Assembly: GCA_003024175.1 (NCBI GenBank)
Contig: MDYQ01000378.1
Coordinates: 42,470 to 106,469 of the forward strand
Direction of reading: 5' to 3'
Length of the DNA stretch: 64,000 bases
Source of the DNA: Planoprotostelium fungivorum
Lineage: Eukaryota > Evosea > Variosea > Cavosteliida > Cavosteliaceae
Positions 1 to 12,071 of this stretch are shown here, one piece after another. The notes beneath the pieces were generated by a model. The model searched no databases and was not told the DNA's origin. It saw only the letters and a program-made list of their open reading frames with translations. Within the stretch, counting starts at the first letter, position 1. Every line of letters starts with the position of its first letter. A program made the position numbers and the translations under genes.

Positions 1-3000
1 ACAAGGTGAGAGGAGAAGTAGATGAAGAAGAGACTGACGGAAGACAAAGAGAGAAGAAGGAAGAGAAGAGAGATTGATCGTCTCCCCCGTAGTACAAGTG
101 AGGAAGGAGAAGATGAAGCTGGGAAAAGAATACGAATCAGAGAGATCTGAGCCAGAAGATGTACCACGCTACACTTCTACTCCACACAAGAATCGATCGA
201 CCGAGAGAAGAGACAATCGAGACAAGAGGATCTCATCAGGTGATGTCACAATTACACAACTCGAATTCGAACGATTGATCTTCACGGAGAGACGAAGTGA
301 TGGCTGACTCGATATCAGAGGACGAATCAGAGAACGATCGATCCACATTCAGACGTGAAGAAGGAATGACCTCACCCGAAATGTACCGCAGCGGCCGAGA
401 ATTCTCAGAGCACTCCACAGAATCCAGTCGAAGGGTAGCCCCGAGGCCCACCTTATCCAGCACGAACAGCCGCAGGACCTTTGCTCCCAAGAACAGAGAC
501 GACGACGCCTTCTATTATTCTTCTGGAACGGAGAGCTTCGAACGAAAGAGACAAGACAGGAGTCAGCAGGTAGAGAAGGTGAGAGGGAAGAGAAGAACAT
601 ACTCCTCACCTTTTCAGATGGATAGGAATCGAGTGAGAGAAGAGGAAGAAGTGCAAGTGGATCGAATCAGGAGATTAGAAGAGAACGAGAGGATGAGGAG
701 AGAAGAAGAGACGAGGGAGAAGAGGAGAGCGGAAGAGAAATACGGGAGGGAGAGAAGGGAGGGACACAGAGACGACGAGAGGGTGAGAGGGAGGGGAGAG
801 AGTGTTTGTGATGGATAGCAGGAGAGGAGGTACAGGAGTGAAGAAGATCGATACGATGAAGAGAGGAGATATGGAGAAGAGAGGAGAACGGGTGAAGAGA
901 GGAGGTACGAAGAGAGGAGACATGAAGAGAGGGGGTACAGCTCAGAGAGAGGTTACAATGACGAGAGGAGAGGAAGAGAAGAGAGAGGAAGAGAAGAGAG
1001 AGGAAGAGAAGATATCAGAGGAGGAAGAGAAGATATCAGAGGAAGAGAAGAGAGGAGATACGGAGACGAAGAGTATCGATTGAGCCCAGGAAGAAGAGAA
1101 GAAGAGAGGAGAGAGGGAAAGAGTGAGAGAAGAGAAAAAGAGGAGAAGAATGACAGAGAAGCAGGGAGAGAGAGATACGAAGGAAGAGAAGTATCGGAAG
1201 ACGAAGGTGAGTCTTCTCGCTCCCCATGGCCTCAATAAAATCAACACGGCATTCTCTCTTATTTTCTCTTCTTATTGAGATCTTCTACAGACAGAGCTCC
1301 GTTCCATCCTGCCATCCATCCATCTCTTCGGTGATTTGTTCATCATCCATACAATCATATTATAATCACAATCATATTACAATTACCATAATAACCTATC
1401 TTTGTTATCTAGAGACCTAAGTTGATATCGATGGCAGAGGAGTGAGGGGAAGAGAAGATAGAGGAAGAGAAGACAGAGGAAGAGACACGCAGGGAAGACG
1501 AACGATCGAAGGCAGAGACATGCAAGGAAGAGGAATGATAGAAGGAAGAGATACAAGAGAAAGAGAAGAGAGGGAGAGCAGCCAAGGGAGAGAAAGAAGG
1601 GATCCGAGAGGAAGAGAGACAGTGGAGGAGAGAGGAAGAGACATTATTCCTGACGAGAGGAGAGGAAGAGATATCAGATACGAGAGAGAGGGAGGACAGA
1701 AGAGAGAAACGATCGAGAAGAGAGAGAAGGGAGGACTCGCTGTATTAGGCTTGGTCTCTGCGAGGAGGGAAGGATCAGACAGAGAAGAAGAGAAGATAGA
1801 CAAGACAGAGAGAGAGGCAGAAGAGATGGAGGGGCAGAAGAGAGAGATAGAGAGAAGGAGAGAGGAGATGGAAAGAGAGAGAGAAGAGGTGGAGAGAGGA
1901 AGGGAAGCAGCGGAGAGACAGAGGAGAGAGCTGGAGGTAATGATGGGAGAGATGGCTAGAGAAAAGCAAGAGATAGACAAGAGGAGGGAAGAAGAAGAGA
2001 GAGAACGAGAGGAGATGGAGAGGAAGAGGGAGAGTGTACAGAAAGAGATCGAGGAGATGGAGAGACAGAGGGAGGAGATGGAGAGAAAGAGAGGGGAGAT
2101 GGAAAAGATAATGCAAGATATGGAGAGGAATAGAGGAGAGACGGAGACAGAGGGGGCAGACGAGAGGGAAGAGGAGAGAGGAGAAAAGGAAGAAGAGGAG
2201 GAAAGAGGAGACAAGAAAGAGGAAGAAGAGGAGATAGAGAGGAAGAGGATAGAAGTGGAGAGAGAGAGACGGGAGACGGAGGAGAAGAAGGAAATGGTGG
2301 AGAAACAACGAGAAGAGGTGGAGAAGGAGAGGTTGGAGATGGAGAGAGAGAGGGAGGAAATGGAGAGGAGGAGAGAGGAAATGGAGGAACAGAGAGAAGA
2401 GATGGAGAGAAAGAGGAGAGAGATGGAAGAAGAGACTGAGAGAACGAAGAAGCAGATAGAGATCTTAGAAGAGGAGAGAAAGAGAGAAGAAGAGATGCAA
2501 AAGGACGAAGAGAAGAGAAGAGCGGAAGAGGAAAGAGCAGAGATGGAGAGAGCGAGGGAAGAGATAGAGAAGAAGAGAGGAGAGGTAGAGAAAGAACAAG
2601 AGGAGATAGCGGAGGAGAAGAGAGAGATAGAACAGACGAGAGAGCAGGTGAGGAGAGGTGGAGAGAAATGCTGAAGAGATCAGATGAGCGAGGACAGAAG
2701 AGAGATAGAAGAGAAGAGAGATGAATTAGAGAAGACGAGAGGTCTGATTGAGAAAGAGAAGGAAGACATAGCCAAGGAGAGAGAGGCGATGGAGAGAGAA
2801 AGAGAGGAGAGAGAGAAGACGGTGGGGGAGAGAGGAGACAGTGAAATAGAAGGAAGGACGACAGACGAGAGACAGAAGGAATTAGAAGAGAGACAGAAAG
2901 AACTAGAGGAGAGAGAAGAGAAGATGGAGGAGGAGAAGAGAAGAGCGGAGCAAATGGAAATCCAATTGAAGGAAGAGAAGGAGAGGGTAGAGGAGGAGAA

Positions 3001-6000
3001 GAAAGCGATGGAGGAGGAGATGAAGAGGACAGAAGAAGAGAGGAGAAGAGAGAGAGAGGAGATGGAGGAAGAGCAGAGGAGGATGAAGGAAGAGACGGAG
3101 AGAATCGATCAATACAAGAGAGAGGTGGAAGAGGAGAGGAAGACCATACAAGAGGAGAGGAAGAGGATAGAGGAGGAGAGGGAGAGAATAGAGGAAGAGA
3201 GGGAGAGAATAGAGGAAGAGAGGGAGAGAATAGAGGAAGAGAGGCAGAGGATGCTAAAGACAACAGAAGAGGAGGGGGAGGGAAGAGAAGAGATCTTGAC
3301 CAACGAAAAATCTCAAGTCCGCGAGTTTAACCCCGAAATGAAGATAGAGCCATGGGATGACGCCGAGGTTGAGGAGACAAGGGTGAGACAGATCCATCGA
3401 CACATCACATCCACAGAGGATGGTATCTGACATAGGTCACAGACACACGAATCGATGAGTTCCATTAAGGATGTCAATCGACCGAAGCGTCCGACCACTG
3501 CCTTCACGATCTTCTCTCAAGACAAGAGACCCGAGCTGAAGGAGAGACATCCCGAGCTGATGATGGCAGAGTTGACTGCCAAAACGGCTGAGGAATGGGA
3601 GACCATCACACCCATGGAGAAGCAAAAGTACATCGACCGAGAAGAGAAGGAGACCGTTGAGTACGAAGAGTCTGTGAAGGCTTTCGAGGAGGGACGAGTG
3701 GCTGCCGCAGCCAATTCAGAACAGAGACTGGAGGAGGAGAGAGACATGGATGCAATGAGAGAGGACAGACGGAGGATAGAGGAGAGACAACGAGTAGAGG
3801 AGAACGAGAGGATGATGACGATGATGGAGGAGGAGAGACAGAGAGTGGAAGAAGAGAAGAAGGGAGTCGAGGAAGAGAAGAGAAAGACACAAGATGAGAG
3901 GGGGAGGATAGAGGAAGAGAAGAGAAGGACAGAGGAGGCGAGGGAGAGGATAGAGGAGGAGAAGAGGAAGACAGAAGAAGAGAGGGAGAGGATAGAGGAG
4001 GAGAAGAGAAGGACAGAGGAAGAGATGAAGAGAATCGAGGAGGAGAAGAAAGAGACAGAACGAGAGAGGGAGAGGATAGAGGAGGAAAAGAGGGAGATGA
4101 AGGAAGAGAAGAGGAAGACAGAGGAAGAGAGGGACAGAATAGAGGAGGAGAGGAGGAGAATAGAGGAACAAAGCGAAAAGATACAAGGAGAGACAAGGAG
4201 GATCGAGGAGGAATCAACACGAGTGGTGGAGGAGAGAGAGAGGATGGAGAGGGAGAGAAGAGAGATGGAAGAAGAGAAAGCAAGGGTACAAATGGACAAG
4301 ATACAGATTCAAGAGGAGATGAAACGGATGGAGGAGGAGAGACACAGAATAGAGGAGGAGAAACACAGAATAGAAGAGGAGAGGCGGACAATGGAAGAGG
4401 AGAGGAAGGGAATGGAAGAGGAGAAAGAGAAGGGAGAACAATTGGAAGAGAAGGGAATCATCGAAGGGGAAGAGGAGAGAATGGAAGAGGAGAAAGAGAA
4501 GGGAGAACAATTGGAGGAGAAGGGAATCATCGAAGGGAAAGAGGAGAGAATGGAAGAGGAGAGGCACATCGAGGAAGAGAGACGAAGAGTGGAGGACGAT
4601 AGAATAAGAGTGGAAGAAGAGAAGATGAAGACGGAAGAAGAGAGGGAGAGGATAGAGGAGGAGAAGAGGAGGATAGAGGAACAAAGCGAAAAGGTACAAG
4701 GAGAGGCAAGGAGGATCGAGGAGGAATCAACACGAGTGGAGGAAGAGAGGAAGAGATTGGAGGAAGAGAGACAAAGATTGGAGGAAGAGAGAGGAAGACT
4801 GAAAGAAGAGAAGGAACGATTAGATGAGAACAGACGAAGAGAAGAGGAGATGAGAAGTGACAGAGAGAAGAGAGAGGACGGAGAAAGCACACAAGAGAGA
4901 GAAAAGGAGGAAGCTGAAGTACATAAGAGAATGGAAGAAGAGAAGAGCCGATTGGAGGAAGAGAAGAGACGATTAGAGGAAGAAAAGAGACACTTAGAAG
5001 AAGAGGAGAGGACGATAGAAGAAGAGAAAATGCGAGCGAAGGAGCTGATCGACCAAATGGAGGGAGAGAAGAAGAGGATGGAGGAAGAGAGGAGTAAGGT
5101 CGAAGAAGAGAGGAGTAAGGTCGAAGAAGAGAGGATACAAGTGGAAGAGGAGAAGAAGAGGATGGAAGAAGAGAAGAAAATAACAGAAGAAGAGAAGAGA
5201 CAGATGGAAGAGACGAGGAGAGAATTAGAGGAGAGAGACGAGAAGATCAGAGAGTTACAGAGATCCCTCGAAGACATTCGCAGCCAGATGATGACCAGAG
5301 AAGAAGGCACAGTGGAAGACCAATTCAACCAACTGGAGCGTCAGAGGTGAAGTCCAGTGAGGCTTATCTGTACATCTTACTGAACCACGGAAGAGATGAG
5401 ATGAATCGAGAGATGAGCTCGGAGCGAAAGAAGATAGAAGAGGAGAGGGAAGCACTCCGATTACAGCTACAAGAGATCCAGAGAGAAAGGTGAGATGAAA
5501 TAAGAGAGAATGGGTAGAATTGATGGAAACAGATCGAAGATCGAAGAAGAGAAGGAGATGACGGATGTTGCATTGGTGGAATCGTCTGAGAGGTGAAGAG
5601 AGGCACGTAGAAGATTACTTAAAGGATAGCAGAGAACACGAAGAGGTAACATCTACTCAATTGGACGAAGAGAAACAGAAGCTCTCCAGAGAATATGAAG
5701 CTCGTTTGGAGCAGGAGAGGGAAAAGATCCGCGAGTCTGTGTTAGAACAGGTGAGAGTGGGCATTGAATCGTAGCTGATAGATGTGCAGGAAGCAGAGAA
5801 GAGAGATCAGTTGATCATTGCAGAGAGAGCCAAGCTCGATCAGTATCATAGCCTGATGATGATGGAGGCAGACAAGCAGTTGAGAGAAGAGAGAGAGAAG
5901 AACAAGAAAGACATGGAGAGAATGAGAAGAGAATTAGAACGGAAGATAAGGAGGGAGATAGAGGCAGAGCAGAAGGGAATTGGTGCCATATTCGGCTTCC

Positions 6001-6005
6001 GATGA
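1..6005 (+). CDS. Giant Glu/Arg-rich coiled-coil protein with an internal HMG box (5' end outside window)
   Basis: Reading frames rich in Glu, Arg and Lys run almost the whole interval and can be joined through short introns: one at about 2659-2693, one at about 3391-3447, and several between 5350 and 5800. The join near 3447 puts the HMG box in frame with the upstream coil, so I treat this as one gene. The HMG box spans about 3470-3710 (N-terminal PKRPTTAFTIFSQDKR, then a WETITPMEKQKY helix); it normally bends or binds DNA. Before and after it lie trichohyalin-like stretches of EEERERIEEEKR-type heptads, predicting very long alpha-helical coils. The last exon ends with GIGAIFGFR and a TGA at 6003-6005. 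A 230-nt stretch at 1207-1436 looks like a long intron but holds an AATAAA, so the part left of 1207 could be a separate gene. Function unknown; a chromatin or scaffold role is only a guess. Confidence 0.6.
4150..4740 (+). repeat. Dispersed coding repeat (two copies about 510 bp apart)
   Basis: A segment around 4150-4225 encoding RRIEEQSEKIQGETRRIEEE recurs around 4663-4738 with I/V and T/A changes only. With the intervening EEERERIEEEKR units it shows the coil has grown by unequal exchange or slippage. Confidence 0.75.
4412..4549 (+). repeat. Two tandem 69-bp coding repeats in the coiled coil
   Basis: Units 4412-4480 and 4481-4549 each encode 23 residues starting MEEEKEKGEQLEEKG and differ at only a few bases. 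This is a recent in-frame duplication inside the low-complexity coil. Confidence 0.85.
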
Positions 6006-6073
6006 TGTAATTACACGCTGAATAATAGATATGAATATGTTGACGTCTTCGCGTCAGTTCTCTTACAGTTTGT

Positions 6074-8309
6074 TCAACATTTATCCAACACTTCAATGAT
6101 GCTCCACGATGCTTCTCCATGTAATGCAGCTGTGATTCGATCCTTCAGTCGCTGTGTTGCCATGTCGTTTCCAAACTGATCGAGATCTTCCATCTCTTTG
6201 TAAGCCTCGTGCAACTTTCTGTCGTCGTACAGTTGCAGCACTCGTTCGTAATTTTGACAGAGATCTCTGTACTCAGGTGATCGATTCCCTGATATCTCGT
6301 ACAGTACGGTCTCTCTCTTCTTTCCTGCCACTCGTACTGTGCTCATCTTTCGTGTCTGGAAGGTCTCCTGATTGATCTTCTCGAATGTAGAATCCGTGAC
6401 AAGGATGGTCGTACCGTAAAACTTGTTCGCCCCCTCCACTCTTGATGCGAGATTGACGTTGTCTCCAATGCACGTGTAAGCGAGCCTCTGGCTGCTGCCC
6501 ACGTTGCCCGCCAGAACCTCTCCCGTATTGATGCCGATTCTGTGTTGTAATTCGATGTTGTACAGTCTCTTCCATCGCTTGTTGAGCAACTGCAGTTGTT
6601 CTGTGCACTCCAGCGCCGCACGCGTAGCACTCTGCTCGTGTCCATTCTGTGGTTTGGGCAGGTTGAAGAGTGCCATGATACAGTCTCCGATGTATTTGTC
6701 TATCATTCCACCGTGCTGTGTCTCATCAGAGGTGAAAGAGAAGACTGGCTTACATCGATGATGATAGATGTCATCGCTTCCATGTATTCCTCTGTGATCG
6801 CAGCCAAAACCTCGGGCTGTTCTACTTCAGCCAATTTGGTGAAATCTTTTATATCTTGGAAGTAAATCGTCGCTTGGGATGGATTCAGGTAAGGGAATGC
6901 CTCTCTCTGTACTGGCGTCAGACTTTCAAAGAGAAACGAGAGTCACCCTTGACTTCATGATGTGGGAGATGAGTTCGATGGGTACAAACTTTCGAAAAGA
7001 ACTGAGAGCAGCGTGCATCATGATAAATGACTTATACAATTTCTGAGCCTCCCAGATAGGCGGCTCGGACAAGTGGTTCAGGTCCAATTCCAATCTCGAT
7101 ACCTATCTTTCTCTCAGCCCTCTCTATCTCATCGACTCACCTTCTCTAATTCGTTGGATAGATGGAAGAGAGATCGAGTGATGAGAAAGGTGGTGATGAA
7201 GACAAGAAGGGCAGCTGCTATACAGGTGAAGAAGCCAGTCAGTATGACGTTCCGTACGAAATTGTCGACAGGCTTGGCCATCAGAATGAAAACGGACCAG
7301 TTGAGCTGAGGATCGGCTGTGATGTTATTTTTGACGTAGACCACATAATGTGTGCCTGTCAGAGTGTCACCAGCGTCTTGGTATATGAGAGAAGAACTTC
7401 ACCATCAATTTGAAGAGAGAAGATGTTCTGTGAGGTCTGATTGTAACGCGAGTAAGATTCAGATATCCACGTTAAATTTGTGGTGGATACTGTGATCTGC
7501 TCATCTCTGTCCATCGATGAGTGATCCATCGTCCATCACGAATACTAACGTTTCGAAATCGTAAGGAAAGAAACCCAGTAGAAGTTGCCACGATACGACC
7601 TTTACTGTCGATCAAGTAGAGCGATGCATCTTGTCCAACTGCGAACGCCTTCTGCAGCGATTCTTGTATACTGCGATGGTCAATGAGAGGTTCTAACAGT
7701 CCGTCTCACCCTCTCACTTCAACGCAACTCTTCATGTAACCGATCAACGTGTCGCCTCTACAGAAGACCGCGTTTTGACCGATGATCATGATGGGAGGAT
7801 CGTATGCCGTGTAGGTGTGGATATCGACCCACCATCTGGGAGAAGAACAGTTCCCTCCGTGGCCTCCAGCCAGATTTGCTGTGGCAGAGAATTGGTATTC
7901 AAAGTCACTGTGCATGTTACGCTGTATCTCACAGATGATCAATCACCCTGAGCGATTCAAGATCTGAGAGATGTCATCGGTGGCGTTGATATACCAACCG
8001 TAGAGGGGGGTATCTGTAGAGTTGTAGACGATGTTCTCCCAAACATCCATCTGGCCGTGATAGCTCTCTGCACCAAAGCACTTTGGAGAATGAATCCTCG
8101 CTGTGATGGAGCTCTCACTTTTCCATTCGGCCAGTAGAAGGCTGAGAGGCGCGCCTCCAGGAGGTTCTGATACTTCTCAACTCAAATGGCTGCTTCAAGA
8201 CAACTACGCGAGAAGCTTCTTCTCCCATGACCACAGCTTCAGCCTCTATGTCCTGTGCACTCTTTTTATGGGTGGTGCCAAACGCATTTTCGGGCCCTCG
8301 CATTTCCAT
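6074..8309 (-). CDS. dCache-TM-HAMP class III nucleotidyl cyclase, probably adenylyl cyclase
   Basis: The 3' exons encode a class III cyclase catalytic domain. Metal-binding aspartates lie in YFQDIKDFTKL and DKYIGD, and the purine-site region reads AYTCIGDNVNLASRVEG. The Lys of DKYIGD sits where adenine-specifying Lys is found and a Thr replaces the usual Asp, as in class IIIb cyclases, so ATP is the likely substrate. Upstream (about 7129-7344 on the minus strand) is a hydrophobic helix, VILTGFFTCIAAALLVFITT, followed by a HAMP-like ITRSLFHLSNELEKVS. Further upstream (7550-8100) is an extracellular-type dCache region containing WWVDIHTYTAYDPP and LIDSKGRIVATS. A splice joins the two catalytic halves around 6710-6750. 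The first ATG I can use is at 8309, and I see no N-terminal membrane helix before the dCache region, so the true start may be missed. The stop lies 68 bp from the convergent coiled-coil gene. Confidence 0.85.
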
Positions 8310-8431
8310 CGTGGATCATCCCAGGGTCATTAGAATACTTTCTATTGGTCGACATCGAAACCAATCTCGCAGTTCTGAGAGCACCTCAACTCAACCACAT
8401 CCTGATGTAAGCAGGAACAGGTTTACTGCAA

Positions 8432-10794
8432 TTATCCCGATTTATGCTTCTTTAAGAAGGGCTGTCTCTTCTTCTGCTCGTTCTTCTTCTTCTGTTGAGG
8501 CTTTCCCTTTCCACTCTTCTTCTGTCCATTCTGTCCATTCTGCTTCGTCTTCTGTCCTCCCTTCTCCTTCTTCTCTCCCTTCTTCTCCCCCTTCTTCTCC
8601 TCCTTCTCTTCCTTGTCATCCTTGGTGACTGGAATATCATTCGATATCTTCTTGAACTTGGCCACATAGAATCCATCCATGTTGTGTGTGTGAGGGTAGA
8701 AACGGCGCGTCAGCTCCATACTGGGATGGAACTGTTCCCTCCTGCATCCATTCAGCCACCCATCCCTCCACTCCCCTCACCTGTAGTTTTTGAATCCGGG
8801 CGTGCCAAACTCCAAGCCAGTGGGCACCAACTTGACGTTCCTCTTCCTGAGTGCATACTGCACGACGCTCTCGTTCTCCTCCACACTGATGGAACAAGTG
8901 GAGTAGACCAAGTAGCCTCCGGTGGGTGACGCCGCATTGATCGAATCGATGGCAGCCAGGATCAATTGCTTCTGCTCGTACGCACAGCGAACGAAATCCT
9001 CTTCAGTCTGTGCCTGGGTGAGAGAGGTGAATCGTCACACGACTGACCTTCTGCGATTTGACGGAGACGTCTCTGGCAATGACACCGAGACCAGTGCAGG
9101 GAGCGTCTAAGAGGATGCGATCGAAACCTCCCATGGTCTTGGGGAACTCCTGGCCTCTCAAGTTGGTGACGATGACGTTTCTCACGCCGAGACGATGTAA
9201 GTTGGCGTTGAGAGATTTCGTTCGGTCCTTGTTGATGTCGTTGGCGATCTGTATCTCGTCAGGTGTGTCTTCCTTTGGAGTGACCGTGTGATGATGAGAT
9301 GTGATGGAGGATGACTCACCAGTGTCCCCGTGTTTTTCATGAGAGCGGCGATGTAGGATGTCTTACCACCGGGTGCGGCACACATGTCCAACACCTTCTC
9401 TTGCTCTTGTGGTGCTAATGCCATGACGGGAGCGAAAGAAGAGGCACTCTGCAGGATGTAGTGACCCGCGAGATATTCTGGCGTGGCTCCCACTGGAATC
9501 TGATGGCATCAGCCTCACCCTCTCCTCTCTCTCACCTGTGATTCGAAGATCTGTAGACCGACTTTGCTCCACTTGATGGGCTGCAAGTTGACGCCTCGAT
9601 TGACGAGAGACTGTCACGCTCAACGAAATATCTCAGTAGGTGTCTCACCTGCATCAGATCTGACCTTCTCGCTTTCAGTGTGTTCGTACGAATGGTAACG
9701 GGTCTGGGCGTCTCGTTGGCTTCAAACAGAGCCATGGCCTATATTGATTCAGTCGATATAGATGTAGATATGTGGTATGTGTTATATCGTTCACCTCCTC
9801 TGGCTTGAACATGTCCATCAGTTTCGCGCACAAGAATTCTGAATAACCAAAGTAAGTGCAGATGTCCTCTCTGAGTTGTCTCGTGTAGCTAGATGGTTCA
9901 GTAAAAGATCTCTCGTCTCTCACTCACTCTTGTCTCGATCTCTCTGGATCTCTGAGATTGTTGAAGTCGGACAGGATCTTGATGATCTCTTGGATGCGAA
10001 GGTTCACCACCGACAAATCGACCGGGCCCAATCCTATCGTGTCGTGTCAGACGTCTAAAGAGTGTATGTGATGATCGATGATGCAATTCACCAGTGGGGG
10101 CCATGATATCATCATCGTCTCCTCCTATGTTCATCGTCAACTCGTCTTCGGCTTCTTCTTCTTCTTCTTGTCTCTCCCTTCGGAGTCTCTCACTCTTCTC
10201 GACCAATTCGTCATCGCTGCAGATGGAAGGTAAGATAAAACGAAGTCACTATCTCTCACCTCTCTTCCTCATCAGATGAACCTTCCATGTCTGAATGAGA
10301 TCAGAAATGGGATGGAAAAACATCAGCTATCAATGAGCTCACCGCTGTCTTCTTCGTCGTCGTCTTCCTCATCATCTTCATCCAACTTTCGCTTCTGTAA
10401 AGTGTTAAGGTGGAATGAGATCGATTTCTCACCTTTTCCTTCAACCATCCTTGGTTCTCGTCAGAGAAAGCTTTCTTGAATTTGTCTAAGCTGACATCCT
10501 CTTCTTCTTCCTCCTCCTCTTCATCATCGTCATCAAACAGTGACCTTCTTTCATCAATGATGATAACATTTCAAAGAGGCCTACTCACTTCTTTTCTACC
10601 TTATCAGAATCATCGTCATCGAAGAAAGATCTCTCGGCTTCCGAATCAGAATCAGAATCAGTTCCATCTTCTTTCTCTATCACTGGTTCGACCTTCTTCG
10701 GAGAAGGTGCTTTCTTAAGGGCAGGCTTCAGCGCTGATTTCACAGCAACGACCTTCTTCTTGGCTACAGCCCCACGGCTGACAACACCCGGCAT
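8432..10794 (-). CDS. NOP2: rRNA cytosine-C5 methyltransferase NOP2/NSUN1
   Basis: NOP2 methylates a 25S/28S rRNA cytosine and is needed for 60S ribosome assembly in the nucleolus. The protein starts [14 protein letters not shown] and has a Lys-rich, then acidic, N-terminal tail (10794-10100). The RsmB-fold core follows. Visible motifs are [14 protein letters not shown] for SAM binding, DAPCTGLG (motif IV) and STCSISVEE, whose Cys is the catalytic nucleophile in the NSUN family. The family-specific [19 protein letters not shown] lies near 8650-8710. The C-terminus is a Lys/Gln-rich basic tail. About eight exons with short introns. It shares its orientation with the cyclase downstream, whose first usable ATG is only 122 bp from this stop codon. 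Confidence 0.95.
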
Positions 10795-11040
10795 GATTAT
10801 GATGTGGTTCTCAAGTTGTTCTCATTCCTGAGGCACGTTGTAGTCCACGAAACATTCCGCGAACTGAGCGTCATGTTACCCTACCGCTGATCAGCACTCA
10901 ACCTTTTCACGTGAGGAATCGTATAGTCTCTACGTGATGATCGAGTACCTCTTTGGCTTTAGGCCAGTGTATGGTGCATTATGCTTGGTTAGTTGTAGAT
11001 CAAACACCTTTACCCTCACGTGGTCACAATTTGGGGCATC

Positions 11041-11865
11041 ATGTTGCAGAGATTTGCACACAACAATAGAATATTGCAGAGGAGTCTGTTACAACAACCG
11101 AACCACACTCGAACTCAAGTTCTGACGGGATTTAAGAGACCACTCCTCATTCGATCGAATTCTTCTCAATCAGAGGGAAGTAAAGAGAAGGGAGAGTCCA
11201 AAGAGGAGGCGAAACAGAGCAGTGACGAAACCAAAGAGGAGATCCCCGTTCAAAATCAAGGTGAGAGGAGATGGTGACCTCCCTAATCGAAAGAAAGTCC
11301 TCAAATATGAATCATCAACCCTCGGAAAGTTTGGGTATGCTTCTGTCATCCTTGCAGCACTCGGTGAATGTTCTAATCATCGCATACGCTCAGTGATCTG
11401 TTCCAGTCTCATCCTGACACAATACAGGAGGTATCGGTTGGACGGTGTACAGCTACAAGAAAGGTGTGAGCAGCCAAGATTGGGAGAAAAGAGTCGCCAC
11501 CGTAGAGAACAGCAACTACTTCCAGTGGTCCAGTTTCCGATACGGAGTCTCTGGATTATCTTACACTTACGATGTCGATGGACAGTCTTACAGAGGAACT
11601 CGCATGGCCGTCGGCTCTCCTTTCATCAAGTTTGAACCCGTCCCCTTTTCCATCATGTTGGACACATCGGCACTTGCACCCGGCAGAAAGGTGATCTCAT
11701 CGTCCATACCATCTCATGTTGATGAGAAGACATCAGATTTACGTCTACGTGAACCCTTTGAACCCGAAAGAGAGTACCATTGAGAAGGGAACGGATAGAG
11801 GGAATTGCATGACGGCCATCGTCTTCTTTGGAGTACTCGTGTTCCTTGGATTGACTGGTATCTGA
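11041..11865 (+). CDS. DUF3592 membrane protein with a predicted mitochondrial presequence
   Basis: Four exons joined at introns of about 37, 65 and 48 nt give a protein of roughly 220 residues. The first 50 residues (MLQRFAHNNRILQRSLLQQ onward) are basic, Ser/Leu-rich and nearly free of acids, typical of a mitochondrial targeting signal. A Lys/Glu-rich linker follows, then a membrane helix (YASVILAALGGIGWTVYSY), a globular stretch with YFQWSSFRYGVSGLSYTYD, the DUF3592 signature VYVNPLNPKEST and a C-terminal helix ending FFGVLVFLGLTGI. Two membrane passes flanking a loop domain is the DUF3592 layout. The family's biochemical role is not known. An in-frame ATG upstream of 11041 is weaker because it precedes no better targeting signal. 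Confidence 0.75.
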
Positions 11866-12071
11866 AGAAATACATTTGGAACATGGATTGTCTGTCCTTC
11901 GTCTCATCACGAGAGATGATGAGAGATCACGTGTTCGTATCATCGACTGGGTGCATCACGATCTCGATGAAATCAGACGAGAGATCGAATGAATTCCATT
12001 CATCGCATCATCACCTCACATCATCCATCACTCCATCCAATCACAATCACAATCATCATCCGATCCACACT
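11866..12071. other. Short convergent intergenic region
   Basis: About 200 bp between the DUF3592 and DDI1 stop codons. Rich in CATCAC/AATCAC short repeats; no gene seen. Confidence 0.6.

Noticed and set aside
1417-5328. Long minus-strand Ser/Leu/Pro-rich open frames
   Set aside because: They are the complement of the purine-rich coiled-coil gene; their composition follows from the opposite strand and no family is recognisable.
5597-5614. Apparent 18-nt intron in the coiled-coil gene
   Set aside because: It leads to an in-frame stop; a 37-nt intron ending at a later AG restores the frame.
8128-8145. Apparent 18-nt intron in the cyclase gene (GTGAGAGCTCCATCACAG on the minus strand)
   Set aside because: Its length is a multiple of three, so it does not solve the frame problem, and every firm intron in the window is longer.
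8495-8929. Plus-strand Leu-rich frame
   Set aside because: It is antisense to the Lys-rich C-terminus of NOP2.
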